Translations under genes and position numbers: made by a program
The notes under the pieces: model-generated
Databases searched by the model: none
What the model was told of the DNA's origin: nothing
The model's input: the letters and a program-made list of their open reading frames with translations, nothing else
Shown here: in pieces, positions 1-9,815 of the stretch
Position numbering within the stretch: the first letter of the stretch is position 1
How the letters are laid out: every line of letters begins with the position of its first letter
DNA from: Vibrio sp. 10N.286.49.B3
GTDB lineage: Bacteria; Pseudomonadota; Gammaproteobacteria; Enterobacterales; Vibrionaceae
Length of the DNA: 64,000 bases
Reading direction: 5' to 3'
Assembly: GCF_002873395.1 (NCBI RefSeq)
Contig: NZ_MCUV01000006.1
Location: forward strand, 1 to 64,000

Positions 1-52
1 TAATCTTTTGATTATCATCAACGAGTGCCCACACAGATTGATAGGTTTAAAT

Positions 53-63
53 TGTTAAAGAGC
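53..63 (-). promoter_or_regulatory. rRNA operon leader boxA antitermination site
   Basis: Read on the minus strand this is GCTCTTTAACA, the boxA element of enterobacterial and vibrio rRNA leaders. It is followed by the leader text containing CTGTGTGGGCACTCG, which is also typical upstream of 16S rRNA. The 16S gene itself must lie to the left, outside the window. Confidence 0.8.
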
Positions 64-101
64 TTTTCGCAACACAAATAAGTCATTGCGTTGGGGTGCG
101 G

Positions 102-129
102 ATAATACGCTTCCCAATGAGATAGTCAA
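102..129 (-). promoter_or_regulatory. rRNA operon promoter, P2-like
   Basis: On the minus strand: -35 TTGACT (124-129), a 16-bp spacer, -10 TATTAT (102-107), then a GC-rich discriminator CCGCACCCC. GC-rich discriminators are typical of stringently controlled rRNA promoters. It lies about 40 bp upstream of boxA. Confidence 0.75.
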
Positions 130-209
130 GTGTTTTATTTAAACTTCTTATTTATCTCAACCTGAACATAAAATGTGACTTGCGCCTCATTCCGTGTCAG
201 TGAGGCGGC

Positions 210-237
210 ATTATAGAGAGGTTTGCTTACATGACAA
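210..237 (-). promoter_or_regulatory. rRNA operon promoter, P1-like
   Basis: On the minus strand: -35 TTGTCA (232-237), a 16-bp spacer, -10 TATAAT (210-215), then a GCCGCC discriminator. With the downstream promoter it makes the usual tandem rRNA promoter arrangement. The remaining 240-428 stretch is the spacer to the divergent RRM gene; no further gene is seen there. Confidence 0.7.
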
Positions 238-428
238 GTACTTTCTTCAATTAATATTTCGTTCGCTCAAAAAGCGACCTTTGCGGTCTTTTTTCGAATA
301 AAATATCAACATTTGAGCCGTATCACAGCAATAGATTGGAAAAACCATTCAGTTATACGTAAGATTCATGTATCTATTTTGTTAAAGATAGATGAGACTT
401 TCCCATTACTTAAAATGTAGTATTTCAT

Positions 429-884
429 ATGAACTCAAATAAATGTATTTCGTTATTAGCTGCCACAGCGATTGTTGGTGGTTTACTTTCTTGGTTATTA
501 CCTATTCCTGCTGCTGTTGCCTTTATTCTTGGTGTATTGGCTTCTGCTTTCATCATCCAAAAATTTTCAAACACCCCATCTACTGCTGAAACAGAACTAG
601 CTCCTTCAACCAAAACTCTTTATGTAGGTAACTTACCTTATAAAGCTAATGAATCTCACGTGCGTGAACTGTTCTCAGAATACGGTGAAGTATTTGCTGT
701 ACGCTTAATGAAAGATAAACGCACAGGTAAAAGACGTGGATTTGGATTTGTTGTCGTTGCAAGTAGCGATGTAGACGATGTGATCTCAGCTCTGAACGAC
801 AAAGATTACATGCAGCGCACTTTAAAGGTTCGTGTTGCTAACGACCCTAAGCACCCTGAAGTGGATGAAGCTGAACTAAACTAA
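429..884 (+). CDS. Membrane-anchored RRM RNA-binding protein
   Basis: This 151-residue protein has two parts. Residues 7-45 are strongly hydrophobic and form one or two membrane segments. Residues 62-140 are a single RRM, with RNP2 LYVGNL at 64-69 and RNP1 KRRGFGFV near 101-108. Single-RRM proteins bind single-stranded RNA; the target here is unknown. The membrane segment suggests the RNA-binding domain is held at the inner membrane, facing the cytoplasm. The gene diverges from the rRNA operon on its left, and its 3' end overlaps the convergent murI gene by 38 bp. A weak ribosome binding site precedes the ATG. Confidence 0.85.
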   Translation: MNSNKCISLLAATAIVGGLLSWLLPIPAAVAFILGVLASAFIIQKFSNTPSTAETELAPSTKTLYVGNLPYKANESHVRELFSEYGEVFAVRLMKDKRTGKRRGFGFVVVASSDVDDVISALNDKDYMQRTLKVRVANDPKHPEVDEAELN

Positions 885-1653
885 AGCCTAATTCCTTTAG
901 CGTCGCATTTAGTGCACTTTCTTTTTTAGGAGGTGCACTACAAAAAACCTCTCGCTTACCCACTCTTCTATTCCTTCCCTCTACTTCCAAGTTAAGTAAA
1001 CCCTGCACTCTCTTTGCAATTGCTCTACCTGAATCAACCAACTCGACATGGCTGCCTAGTACATGCTGTATCTCTGGTTTAATTAATGGGAAGTGCGTAC
1101 AACCTAAAACAGCAACATCGATAGTATTAATCAAAGGTTTGAGAATTTGGTTAAGCAACCCTAAATCGATAACTTCACCTCTTAACTTATCTTCAGCCAT
1201 ATCCACCAGCTGAGTCGAACCAAGAAGCTCCACTTTCTTATCACTCGAAAAGGTATTAATTAATTCATGAGTATATTCTCGAGTAATCGTTGCTGGCGTC
1301 GCGATAAGACCAACTGCTTTATTGGATAAAAGAGAAGCCGGCTTAATCGCAGGGACAACACCAACAATCGGAATAGTATGTAATGAACGCAACCTTGGTA
1401 ATACGACGGTACTTGCTGTGTTGCAGGCGATAACCACAAGATCAATCGTATGACTTGCGATAAAACTCGCGGTGATCACATCAACTCGATTAATCAGAAC
1501 GTGTTTATCCAGCTCTCCATAAGGGTAAGCTTCGTTATCAAAGACATAAATATAGTTATGATTTGGCAGTAATTGGCTTATTTCTTTATAAACAGATAAA
1601 CCTCCGACACCAGAATCAAAGATCAGTATGTTTTTTTGTTGATTAGCAGACAC
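847..1653 (-). CDS. murI: Glutamate racemase
   Basis: MurI interconverts L- and D-glutamate in the cytoplasm, supplying D-Glu for peptidoglycan. The 268-residue product is of normal length. It opens with the family motif [11 protein letters not shown] and carries both catalytic cysteines in VIACNTAST (Cys77) and LGCTHFPL (Cys185). In related bacteria murI commonly sits between btuB and an rRNA operon, as here. Its last codons lie antisense to the end of the RRM gene, so the two transcripts converge and overlap. Confidence 0.95.
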   Translation of the reverse strand: MSANQQKNILIFDSGVGGLSVYKEISQLLPNHNYIYVFDNEAYPYGELDKHVLINRVDVITASFIASHTIDLVVIACNTASTVVLPRLRSLHTIPIVGVVPAIKPASLLSNKAVGLIATPATITREYTHELINTFSSDKKVELLGSTQLVDMAEDKLRGEVIDLGLLNQILKPLINTIDVAVLGCTHFPLIKPEIQHVLGSHVELVDSGRAIAKRVQGLLNLEVEGRNRRVGKREVFCSAPPKKESALNATLKELGFSLVQLHPLQGA

Positions 1654-1713
1654 GAGAACGACCTATGATAAAATACCGAGCAATAATACCCCTTCTATTA
1701 TTATTCGCCAACG

Positions 1714-2385
1714 CTAGCCCATTTTTATCTTAGCTTGGTAACGTTGCGAGATAAAACGCTCTTCACTATCTATATGTGTTAACTCAAGTTCTAACTCACC
1801 ATCGAAACAGGGTGCTTTTGTCACTAATGTATGAAACTCACCATTCTCTCCACATGGATCAACATTAATAGGCAAGCTACGAATTAAAGCGCTATCGTAT
1901 TTTTTCCCACAGTAGCTTGAGTTAAGCGCATCGGTATCCACTGTCACTAAAAATGTTTCAATCCCTCTATCTATTATCTCTTGGGCAAGATCGTGACTGC
2001 TTTCTCCCATCAATGGAAACAGACACTCCCATCCTGCTGGTTCAATGTAGCTTTGGCGATACTCAGCAATACCATTACAATGCATATCACCAAAGGCAAT
2101 GGCATCAATCACCAGTCCAGTACTCTTTAGTGCTGAAGTAATGGTTTCTTTATAGATATGATTAGGTGGGAAGGTTTCTGGTAGTTCAATAGTGATCAGT
2201 GGTAAGCCAATAAGCCCAGCTTGCATCGCGACGACATTCAGTGGTGTCGCTTGAAATGGCACTTCACTACCTACATAAGTGGTATAAAGCGCTATCACTT
2301 CATAGTCATGACTTTCTCTTAAACGCTCTAGGGCTAAAGTTGAATCTTTGCCTGATGACCAACTTATGATGACGTTCTTTTTCAT
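1714..2385 (-). CDS. PP-loop ATPase of the diphthine-ammonia ligase (DUF71) family
   Basis: This 223-residue protein starts with a PP-loop, SSGKDS at residues 10-15, which binds ATP in adenine-nucleotide alpha-hydrolase enzymes. The rest fits the DPH6/DUF71 group, whose eukaryotic members amidate diphthine; bacteria lack diphthamide, so the substrate here is unknown. It lies directly downstream of btuB on the same strand, separated by a terminator. This suggests partial co-transcription with, and perhaps a link to, corrinoid uptake or salvage. The function is inference only. Confidence 0.75.
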   Translation of the reverse strand: MKKNVIISWSSGKDSTLALERLRESHDYEVIALYTTYVGSEVPFQATPLNVVAMQAGLIGLPLITIELPETFPPNHIYKETITSALKSTGLVIDAIAFGDMHCNGIAEYRQSYIEPAGWECLFPLMGESSHDLAQEIIDRGIETFLVTVDTDALNSSYCGKKYDSALIRSLPINVDPCGENGEFHTLVTKAPCFDGELELELTHIDSEERFISQRYQAKIKMG

Positions 2386-2398
2386 TATTGCTCCCTAT

Positions 2399-2425
2399 AA
2401 AAAAAGCCGCCCAATTAGGCGGCTT
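2399..2425 (-). terminator. Rho-independent terminator after btuB
   Basis: On the minus strand the stem GCCGCC/GGCGGC is followed by a run of seven T. It lies between the btuB stop and the start of the next gene, so it should end or attenuate the btuB transcript. Confidence 0.8.
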
Positions 2426-2434
2426 AATACAAGA

Positions 2435-4270
2435 TTAAAATTGGTAATCTAAGCTAACATAGAAAGAGCGTTCAGCTGGTTCATAACCACCAGCGGTTTG
2501 GTACTCTTCATCGAGTAAGTTCTCAACTCGTCCACGAACAGCTAATTCAGATGTAAACCAATAAGCACCTGATAAACTCCATAATGAGTATGGGTCTAAG
2601 TATGCAGTAGTCTCACCTGGTGCCGATGGTAAATCAGAACGCTTGCCAGTGTAGATATAAGAAAGATTCAAATCGAAATCGCCATGGCTGATATACCCTG
2701 TCCATTTATAATTTTCCTTTGCTCGACGGGCAAGTTGCTGACCTTTCGTATCCTTATGATCTTTAAACTCAGCAATAAGAGAGTGTGAGATAATACCAGT
2801 ATCAAAGAGTAGCTCTATTTCAGCCCCTTTAATTTCGGCATCGACATTCGCACTGTAGCCAGCCCAATTAGGTGCATCATAATAAATGATTAAGTTATCA
2901 ACGCTATTTTTATACAAAGATAAGTTCGCGGTGAATCGATCGTATTCCGCGGCAAAGCCTAAATCAAAATTATCGGATGTCTCTGGCTCTAGATCAGGTG
3001 CTGTTGATAAATCATAAAACGATGGCGCTTTAAAAGCGGTATTATAGCCACCATTAACTCGGTAGTGATGGTTGATCTGGTAACTTGCCCCCACTCCCCA
3101 AGTAAAGTACTCATCGTATTTATCATGTTTATCAAAACGACCATTAGCTTCAAGTAACAGCTGCTGTAATTGATGCTTAGTTCCTAGATACACGCCAGTT
3201 GATGAGCGACTTTCACCTTCTTCGATGATTACATCACCAAGCCAATCGGTTATATCGGCCTTCACTTTTTCTTCTTTCCAGTCAACACCTGCACTAAGTA
3301 ACCAAGAATCGACAACCTGATATTGGTTTGCCCATTGAACATTTAACTGATCAATGTGCTGTTCTGAATCCATGCTACCATTTTCAAGGTATTCGATATT
3401 CTGATCATCTTGAAAGCTGGCACTAATGCTTGAATCAAGCTTATCCCCTAAATATGATAATTTAGCCGAATAAGTAAGTGACTCAGAATCTGAGTGCGAC
3501 TTGGTATTAGTGTAATGATTATATTCTGCTGTACTGTTATGCCACCTAACCCCAGTGAAAAGGTTTAAACTTGGCATAAATTGATGTTGGTAATTAAGCA
3601 TCAGTTGATTATTTTCAAAACCATGCTCATCCCCATCGTTAAACCCTGGCTGTGGATAGACATTATACCCGTCTGTTTGCACAAACCCTGCCGATACTTT
3701 TAAGTGACCGTTATCCCCAACGACTGTATTGGCTGAAAAGTTACCTTCTTTATATTGATCACTACCCGCACCAACCGTTATCGACTTAGAAGTATTATCA
3801 AAAGAAGTGCGTGTGATGATATTAATCACGCCACCTACAGCATCAGACCCGTACATTACGGCACCAGATCCTCTGATGATTTCAATTCGTTCAATTTGGC
3901 TAACAGGAATTTGGTTAATATTGACTGCGCTCTTTATCGAACTGTTCATTCGAAAGCCATCAATCAACACCAACACATGATCAGAATTGGTACCACGCAT
4001 AAAAATAGAAGCATTTTGCCCAAGACCACCATTACTCGCCACCTCAATGCCTGGCTGCAAGCGAAGAATATCCGTCATGTTTTTAGCTTGAATCTGAATG
4101 ATTTCTTCTTTGGTTACAACTGTCATTGGGGCAATCACATCTTTCACCGATTGCTCAAATCGACTTGCCGTAACAACCATGATCTCTTCTTGAGTATTTT
4201 CTTGTGCAGCTAAATAAAAGGTAGGGCAAAGCAGTGAGGCAGTAATGCTCACTAAAAGGGGGTTATTCAT
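2435..4270 (-). CDS. btuB: TonB-dependent vitamin B12 outer-membrane receptor
   Basis: BtuB imports cobalamin across the outer membrane using TonB energy. The 611-residue length is normal. An N-terminal signal peptide is followed by a TonB-box-like segment with EEIMVVTASR (about residues 28-37). A plug domain follows, with GVEVASNGG-like and RGSGAVMYGSDAVGGVINIITR-type plug motifs, then a beta-barrel ending in an aromatic residue (Phe). The cobalamin riboswitch immediately upstream confirms the ligand class. Expression should fall when adenosylcobalamin is plentiful. Confidence 0.93.
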   Translation of the reverse strand: MNNPLLVSITASLLCPTFYLAAQENTQEEIMVVTASRFEQSVKDVIAPMTVVTKEEIIQIQAKNMTDILRLQPGIEVASNGGLGQNASIFMRGTNSDHVLVLIDGFRMNSSIKSAVNINQIPVSQIERIEIIRGSGAVMYGSDAVGGVINIITRTSFDNTSKSITVGAGSDQYKEGNFSANTVVGDNGHLKVSAGFVQTDGYNVYPQPGFNDGDEHGFENNQLMLNYQHQFMPSLNLFTGVRWHNSTAEYNHYTNTKSHSDSESLTYSAKLSYLGDKLDSSISASFQDDQNIEYLENGSMDSEQHIDQLNVQWANQYQVVDSWLLSAGVDWKEEKVKADITDWLGDVIIEEGESRSSTGVYLGTKHQLQQLLLEANGRFDKHDKYDEYFTWGVGASYQINHHYRVNGGYNTAFKAPSFYDLSTAPDLEPETSDNFDLGFAAEYDRFTANLSLYKNSVDNLIIYYDAPNWAGYSANVDAEIKGAEIELLFDTGIISHSLIAEFKDHKDTKGQQLARRAKENYKWTGYISHGDFDLNLSYIYTGKRSDLPSAPGETTAYLDPYSLWSLSGAYWFTSELAVRGRVENLLDEEYQTAGGYEPAERSFYVSLDYQF

Positions 4271-4317
4271 ATTTCATCCTAAATCGCGAAAATCCACCTA
4301 AGCTGACCGATTCAACT

Positions 4318-4470
4318 CAGGTGCTGGCAGGTATTCGGACTTAAGAGCACAATCTTGCGATTACCTAACATTTGACTTCCCACACGCATCCAATATTGTG
4401 CAGTGTCTAATAAATGCTTCGTTCTCTTATACCGCTGCGCGTCAGTTCTGGATTCACACCAGATTCCCTT
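4318..4470 (-). promoter_or_regulatory. Cobalamin riboswitch
   Basis: Reading the minus strand, the region contains GGGAATCTGGTGTGAATCC, then GACGCGCAGCGGT, and near its 3' end GTCCGAATACCTGCCAGCACC-like text. These are the conserved core segments of the AdoCbl riboswitch (B12 box), in the correct order. It lies 48 bp upstream of the btuB ATG. The rest of the btuB-trmA spacer (4471-4668) holds the trmA promoter region, with a TATAAT at about 4559. Confidence 0.9.
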
Positions 4471-4668
4471 TTAAATTGTTAATATATATAGATAACAACC
4501 ACCAGCAAGGCGATCATATTCACCTCAGCCCAACTTGTCTACTAATTGTTTTAATAAGCTATAATTTACCCTAGCGAGGGAACGTCTTAAGAAATCGACT
4601 GGACAAAGGCTTAGGATTGAATAAAATCTGCGCTCTGCATTTGAATCTACCCAATAAAAGGCATGTAA

Positions 4669-5781
4669 ATGGCAACTTTAGACGTAAATCCACAACGCTA
4701 CCAAGAACAACTGGCAGAGAAGACTGAACGTCTGACTGATATGTTTGCTAAATACAACGTGCCAGAATTGGAAGTGTATGAATCTCCACAGCAGCATTAT
4801 CGTATGCGCGCTGAGTTTCGTGTATGGCACGAAGGTGACGACATGTATTACGTCATGTTTAACCAAGAAACCAAAGAAAAATACCGCGTTGACCAATTTC
4901 CTGCCGCAAGTCGTTTAATTAATGACTTAATGCCGCTATTAGTTGAAGCGATGAAAGACAACATGGCGTTGCGTCATAAATTATTCCAAGTAGATTTTCT
5001 TTCGACATTAAGTGGCGAGATCTTAGTATCACTGCTTTACCACCGCCAACTTGATGAAGCTTGGATCGAAAATGCCAAAGCACTGAAACAACGCTTAAAC
5101 GATGAAGGCTTCAATCTTAACCTTATCGGTCGAGCTCGTAAGATGAAAATCGTATTAGATCGTGATTATGTGATTGAGAAGCTAGATGTGAACGGTAAGC
5201 CTTACATCTACCAGCAAGTTGAAAACAGCTTCACTCAACCAAATGGCGTAGTAGCAACTAAAATGCTGGAGTGGGCGGTTGATTGCACTCAAGATAGCCA
5301 AGGTGATTTATTAGAGCTGTACTGTGGTAATGGTAACTTCTCATTAGCGCTTGCACAAAACTTTGATCGTGTACTAGCAACAGAATTAGCGAAGCCATCG
5401 GTTGAGTCAGCACAATACAATATCGCAGCGAATGATATTGATAATGTACAAATCATCCGTATGTCTGCTGAAGACTTTACTGATGCAATGGAAGGGAAGC
5501 GTGAGTTCCGCCGTCTAAAGCAGCAAAATGTGGACTTGAAGAGCTACAACTGCAACACCATTTTTGTTGATCCACCGCGCTCAGGTATGGATATCGACAC
5601 ATGTAAAATGGTTCAAGGCTATGAGCGTATTATGTATATCTCATGTAACCCTGAAACGCTGCAAGATAACTTAGATATTTTATCGCAGACACACAATATC
5701 ACTCGCTTTGCTTTATTTGATCAGTTCCCATACACGCATCACATGGAAGCAGGTGTATTTTTAGAGATTAAAAACAAGTAG
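4669..5781 (+). CDS. trmA: tRNA (uracil-5-)-methyltransferase
   Basis: TrmA makes m5U54 (ribothymidine) in the T-loop of tRNAs using SAM. The 370-residue product is of usual length. It has the SAM-binding stretch [14 protein letters not shown], the [10 protein letters not shown] motif, the catalytic nucleophile in ISCNPETL (Cys326), and the general-base glutamate in HHMEAG (about Glu360). It is transcribed divergently from btuB. Confidence 0.96.
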   Translation: MATLDVNPQRYQEQLAEKTERLTDMFAKYNVPELEVYESPQQHYRMRAEFRVWHEGDDMYYVMFNQETKEKYRVDQFPAASRLINDLMPLLVEAMKDNMALRHKLFQVDFLSTLSGEILVSLLYHRQLDEAWIENAKALKQRLNDEGFNLNLIGRARKMKIVLDRDYVIEKLDVNGKPYIYQQVENSFTQPNGVVATKMLEWAVDCTQDSQGDLLELYCGNGNFSLALAQNFDRVLATELAKPSVESAQYNIAANDIDNVQIIRMSAEDFTDAMEGKREFRRLKQQNVDLKSYNCNTIFVDPPRSGMDIDTCKMVQGYERIMYISCNPETLQDNLDILSQTHNITRFALFDQFPYTHHMEAGVFLEIKNK

Positions 5782-5897
5782 TTACATAAAGCTACCACCC
5801 TGAAAATAAAACATGGGTACGGCTTGGGGTACGGGGAGTAGAATAGTTATCTATTGATAGAAAGCTGACAAGCACCCAACTCCCACCAGCCCAGCAA

Positions 5898-5939
5898 CAG
5901 CGTCATTTCAATAGGTTATCACCTTTTGGGATGACGCTG
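5898..5939. other. Inverted repeat between trmA and a convergent unknown gene
   Basis: A perfect 9-bp arm CAGCGTCAT (5898-5906) pairs with ATGACGCTG (5931-5939) around a 24-nt loop that can itself fold (GGT/ACC). There is no T-run on either strand, so it is not a typical intrinsic terminator, although its place between convergent genes suits a transcript end. Confidence 0.5.
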
Positions 5940-5971
5940 CTTTGGTATGAGCACCACACCTCATCATGACC

Positions 5972-6841
5972 TTAATCAATGGATTTTACCCACACCTTTA
6001 CTAAATTAACCAACTCTAGTAGGTACTGCATCAGCCAATCAATGCTCGAAAAGTGAGTCGTCCTTACAAGCCCTGACTGAAATAACGCCGTAATGACAAG
6101 TATCACCGTAAGTCTTCTCATCCAGATAGCATTACTTTCTGCTCTATCTTGTCTAGCCTTTTCTTCTTTTAAATGCTCTAAGGTAACAAGCAACTTACCT
6201 TTAGCTAAAAACGTAAAGCTATCTTTGGCACTCAACTCTCCTGATTCCACTAGTGATTCAAGAATTCTTTTCACTCTATTCTTTCTTACTGCTCTTTTAC
6301 TATTCAAGGTAGACCACATACCATACAACTCATCGCTGACAGAACTGGACGTTAGCTCTTTTAGTGGGGAGTTCTCTGTCATCTTGTCTATAGTTTCAAG
6401 AATTTTAATCCTATCTGGTTTCTTAAGAGGCTTATTACTGTCAATGAATTTTGGTATTGCCTCTTTCGACAATACGTAAAGCGATACAACCTTATAGAGC
6501 CTAGTTACTTCGCTCCGTAAGAACTTACTCTTTGAATTGTATGTATGCGTAACCAGACCGTGGTGGTGGTAAATAACAAAAGACAGCTTCTTTAATTGAT
6601 TTAAATCTAACTCTCGCTCTATATCATGTGTTCTTTCTTGTTCGTTCCATTGGTTCGCAATTAATCTACTCCCATCAACACGCTCTGCCAGATAAGTGCC
6701 AGCCTCATCCGAGACATAAACCGAGAAATAATCAACAGACTTCCCGTCTTCACTAGTTCTAGAAATTGGGTTCATTTTAGGTGCTTCTAAGGCATTCTTG
6801 AGCGTTTTAATAAATAACCTATCTAACCAGCCTAGCTCCAT
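5972..6841 (-). CDS. Unrecognised protein with a C-terminal membrane segment
   Basis: I do not recognise this protein of about 289 residues. The body is charged and looks soluble. One hydrophobic segment, TVILVITALFQSGLV, lies near residue 250, leaving a short tail. An SDELYGMWSTLNSKRAVRKNRV segment in the middle resembles a small helical DNA- or protein-binding unit, but this is weak. The ATG at 6841 is preferred over the TTG 27 bp upstream because AGGTGAG precedes it. It sits between trmA and yijD with its own terminator-bounded spacers, so it is probably an accessory insertion into core gene order. Confidence 0.6.
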   Translation of the reverse strand: MELGWLDRLFIKTLKNALEAPKMNPISRTSEDGKSVDYFSVYVSDEAGTYLAERVDGSRLIANQWNEQERTHDIERELDLNQLKKLSFVIYHHHGLVTHTYNSKSKFLRSEVTRLYKVVSLYVLSKEAIPKFIDSNKPLKKPDRIKILETIDKMTENSPLKELTSSSVSDELYGMWSTLNSKRAVRKNRVKRILESLVESGELSAKDSFTFLAKGKLLVTLEHLKEEKARQDRAESNAIWMRRLTVILVITALFQSGLVRTTHFSSIDWLMQYLLELVNLVKVWVKSID

Positions 6842-6967
6842 CTCACCTAACCCTTCTTTTTTTATCAAACTCTGCTATTCCTAGCTCCTTTCTATGCTCT
6901 AAACCTAAATATCTAGCGCTTATGACTCTTGTAAGGACAAGAAAATCTTTTCAAACTCCACACGCAT

Positions 6968-6999
6968 AAAAAAACGAGCCGATGAAGGCTCGTTTTTTT
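6968..6999. terminator. Bidirectional terminator after yijD
   Basis: ACGAGCC/GGCTCGT stem with a 6-nt loop, flanked by runs of A on the left and T on the right. It works for the minus-strand fabR-yijD transcript and insulates the unknown gene further left. Confidence 0.85.
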
Positions 7000-7015
7000 G
7001 AATACTGTAAATCGA

Positions 7016-7393
7016 TTATGCCGATGCAGGTTTACCTAAGAAACCTAGCTTATTACCGACCCATCCTAATAATAGCATTCCGACAATAATCGCAAAGAAA
7101 TTCGAACCGGCTTCAGGGTACTGCGCTTTTACAAAGGCCGAGTGACCAAAAGCTCCAACGAAAAAGCACGCTAAGCCAACCAATGGAATATCCTCTGCCA
7201 CTGGGCTACGTAAATACTCTTGATATAAGGCTTGTACAGCTAACACTAATGCAATAATTGGGAAAATAGAGAACGTTACTTCGTCCATCGTCATCCAAGA
7301 TAAGAAAGCATCACCACACACACCAGCAACTACAGCCAAAAGAAGCGTTTTTCTTCCTGAGCCACTATTTAAATTGTTGTTCTCATTTGACAT
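7016..7393 (-). CDS. yijD: DUF1422 inner-membrane protein
   Basis: A 125-residue protein with about four hydrophobic segments, matching the YijD/DUF1422 family of unknown function. The classic fabR-yijD order is kept. Its start shares one base with the fabR stop, so the two genes are translationally coupled. The N-terminus is polar (SNENNNLNSGSGRK) and probably cytoplasmic. Confidence 0.85.
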   Translation of the reverse strand: MSNENNNLNSGSGRKTLLLAVVAGVCGDAFLSWMTMDEVTFSIFPIIALVLAVQALYQEYLRSPVAEDIPLVGLACFFVGAFGHSAFVKAQYPEAGSNFFAIIVGMLLLGWVGNKLGFLGKPASA

Positions 7394-8037
7394 TATTCAA
7401 TCCTGCCTTTTAATCGGTTACGTTCTCGTTCTTTGCGATACCAATAAGCCCCTTTGGCTACCATTCGCAACTGCATGATCAAACGCTCTGCGAGTTCATC
7501 TCGTTCACGTCGATCGACTAAATCTAAAACTTCAGCGCCAGAGTTGAAAACAAGAATAACGGAAGCAACCGCTTGAGTTTGTGCTTCATCACGACTCATC
7601 CCGGTACTAATCAAAAATTCTGTTAACTCTGCTGAAAAGTGCTGAATTTCACGGGCGACAGCGGTTCGAAACTCAAAAGAAGTGCCAGAGCGTTCACGTA
7701 ATAGCAGACGAAATACGTTTGGATTACTTTCAACAAACTCCATAAAGGTTTCTACAGAGGTTCTGATCACACTGCCTTCTTTGGCGATTCTTTGTCGCGC
7801 TTGACGCATTAGTTGACGTAGTAATAAACCACCCTCATCAACCAGAGTCAAACCGAGTTCATCCATGTCTTTAAAATGACGATAAAAAGACGTTGGAGCT
7901 ATCCCCGCCTCTCTTGCCACTTCTCGTAAACTTAAATTAGAAAAACTACGATCAGCACTGAGTTGACTAAATGCTGCATCAATCAATGAACGACGTGTTT
8001 TTTCTTTTTGTTGTGCGCGGATACCCATGGATTTCAT
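7393..8037 (-). CDS. fabR: TetR-family repressor of unsaturated fatty acid synthesis
   Basis: FabR represses fabA/fabB-type genes according to the unsaturated/saturated acyl ratio. Near the N-terminus is a TetR helix-turn-helix, with [20 protein letters not shown] as its core. The product is 214 residues from this ATG, or 211 from the ATG at 8028; the latter start ([10 protein letters not shown]) matches other FabR proteins, and neither has a strong ribosome binding site. The gene is divergent from sthA, as in Escherichia coli. Confidence 0.92.
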   Translation of the reverse strand: MKSMGIRAQQKEKTRRSLIDAAFSQLSADRSFSNLSLREVAREAGIAPTSFYRHFKDMDELGLTLVDEGGLLLRQLMRQARQRIAKEGSVIRTSVETFMEFVESNPNVFRLLLRERSGTSFEFRTAVAREIQHFSAELTEFLISTGMSRDEAQTQAVASVILVFNSGAEVLDLVDRRERDELAERLIMQLRMVAKGAYWYRKERERNRLKGRIE

Positions 8038-8078
8038 ATTTAATTCTATTCTTTTTTGAACAACTCTTCACTGAGCCA

Positions 8079-8109
8079 TACTAATCCCTCTAATATAGCG
8101 CGATTAGTA
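8079..8109. promoter_or_regulatory. Dyad in the fabR-sthA intergenic region
   Basis: TACTAATC (8079-8086) and GATTAGTA (8102-8109) are perfect 8-bp inverted arms 15 bp apart, just upstream of fabR. An operator is plausible, but FabR binding is not shown by the sequence. Nothing else is seen in the rest of 8038-8337. Confidence 0.4.
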
Positions 8110-8337
8110 ATGGGATATAAGATAGAAGATCACTCTTTAGTTGTCTTTTAAAGTTAATACCTACCAAGGTAAGATTGCAATCCTAGAAAGTAAAAATAGC
8201 GACATCAACTGGCGAAAAAATTGTACACTGGTATTTATGCGTAATCCTCACCACTCTCTAGTGTCGTGAGGGTACGCAGTCTCAACAAGTCCAATACATT
8301 GACACCCATGTTAATTAAACACAACAAGGATAGAAAT

Positions 8338-9738
8338 ATGACGCATTCCAACCACTTTGACGCCATCGTAATTGGCAGCGGCCCAGGAGGCGAAGGGGCT
8401 GCCATGGGGCTTACCAAAGCGGGATTAAACGTTGCTATTATAGAAAGAGAAAGTAGCGTTGGTGGTGGGTGTACTCACTGGGGAACCATTCCATCAAAAG
8501 CACTGCGTCATGCGGTAAGTCGAATTATAGAGTTTAATACTAACCCTCTTTTTTGCCAAAACAATACCAGCATTCATGCGACGTTTTCATCGATTCTTGA
8601 TCACGCTAAGTCTGTGATCGATAAACAAACTCGATTACGACAAGGTTTTTACGATCGCAACCAATGTACGCTTGTTTTTGGTACGGCTCAATTTATTGAT
8701 GCTCACACCGTTTCGGTCACTAGAGCCGACGGAACGTTAGAGCAATACAGTGCTGATCGCTTTATTATTGCTACGGGTTCTCGCCCTTATCAGCCTGATA
8801 ATATTGATTTTACCCATGACCGCGTTTACGACAGTGACACTATTTTATCTCTTAAGCACGATCCTCAGCACATCATCATTTACGGTGCTGGCGTTATCGG
8901 TTGTGAGTATGCGTCAATCTTTAGAGGTTTAGATGTTAAAACTGACTTAATCAATACTCGTGACAGACTGCTTTCCTTCCTAGATAACGAAACATCTGAT
9001 GCACTGTCTTATCACTTCTGGAACAGTGGCGCGATTATTCGTAATGGCGAGACATTTGAGAAAGTAGAAGCAACCGATGATGGCGTCATTGTTCACCTTG
9101 CTTCTGGCAAAAAGATGAAAGCTGACTGCTTACTGTATGCTAATGGTCGAACCGGTAACACTGATAAGCTTAACTTAGAAGCGACTGGTCTTAGCGCAGA
9201 CTCTCGTGGTCAAATTGCTATTAATAGTAACTACCAAACAAGTGTTGAGCATATCTATGCCGTTGGTGATGTTATCGGTTACCCAAGCTTAGCAAGTGCA
9301 GCCTACGATCAAGGTCGTTTTGTTGCTCAAGCCATTGCCGATGGTGAAGCGAGTCGCCAACTGATTGATGATATTCCTACTGGTATTTATACCATCCCAG
9401 AGATCAGTTCAGTGGGTAAAACCGAGCAAGAACTGACAGCGGCAAAAGTACCTTACGAAGTGGGACGTTCTTCTTTCAAACACTTAGCTCGTGCACAAAT
9501 TGCTGGCAAGGATATCGGTAGCTTAAAGATTCTTTTCCATCGTGATACCAAAGAGATTTTAGGTATCCACTGTTTTGGTGAGCGTGCTGCTGAAATCATT
9601 CACATCGGTCAAGCTATCATGGAACAAAAAGGGGAAGCGAATACTATCGAGTATTTCGTTAATACCACCTTTAACTACCCAACCATGGCAGAAGCTTACC
9701 GTGTTGCTGCTTTGAATGGATTGAACCGCCTGTTTTAA
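8338..9738 (+). CDS. sthA: Soluble pyridine nucleotide transhydrogenase
   Basis: SthA (UdhA) is a cytoplasmic flavoprotein that moves hydride between NADPH and NAD+. The 466-residue protein has the FAD-binding [10 protein letters not shown] near residue 14, the [16 protein letters not shown] segment typical of SthA, a second nucleotide-binding [10 protein letters not shown], and the FAD motif YAVGDVIG. SthA keeps only the first cysteine of the usual redox-active pair, as seen here. The ATG at 8338 follows AAGGA at 8326, which decides it over upstream in-frame starts. Confidence 0.95.
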   Translation: MTHSNHFDAIVIGSGPGGEGAAMGLTKAGLNVAIIERESSVGGGCTHWGTIPSKALRHAVSRIIEFNTNPLFCQNNTSIHATFSSILDHAKSVIDKQTRLRQGFYDRNQCTLVFGTAQFIDAHTVSVTRADGTLEQYSADRFIIATGSRPYQPDNIDFTHDRVYDSDTILSLKHDPQHIIIYGAGVIGCEYASIFRGLDVKTDLINTRDRLLSFLDNETSDALSYHFWNSGAIIRNGETFEKVEATDDGVIVHLASGKKMKADCLLYANGRTGNTDKLNLEATGLSADSRGQIAINSNYQTSVEHIYAVGDVIGYPSLASAAYDQGRFVAQAIADGEASRQLIDDIPTGIYTIPEISSVGKTEQELTAAKVPYEVGRSSFKHLARAQIAGKDIGSLKILFHRDTKEILGIHCFGERAAEIIHIGQAIMEQKGEANTIEYFVNTTFNYPTMAEAYRVAALNGLNRLF

Positions 9739-9773
9739 TTAAAAATAAGCGTCAATTCGATTTGTTATGACAA

Positions 9774-9808
9774 CCAAGCTATGTTGATACCATACCAACA
9801 TAGCTTGG
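9774..9808. repeat. Long hairpin between convergent sthA and dinF
   Basis: Perfect 13-bp arms CCAAGCTATGTTG (9774-9786) and CAACATAGCTTGG (9796-9808) enclose a 9-nt loop. There is no T-run, but the position between convergent genes suggests transcript termination or protection. A related CCAAG...CTTGGCAT dyad occurs at 25582-25643, hinting at a dispersed palindromic family. Confidence 0.6.
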
Positions 9809-9815
9809 CATAACA

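Noticed and set aside
265..295. A terminator near the RRM gene (GACC/GGTC with T-run)
   Set aside because: The stem has only 4 bp plus mismatches and no upstream gene ends there on the plus strand.
3755..4213. A 152-codon plus-strand ORF opposite btuB
   Set aside because: It lies fully inside btuB on the other strand, has no ribosome binding site, and its composition is that of a shadow frame.
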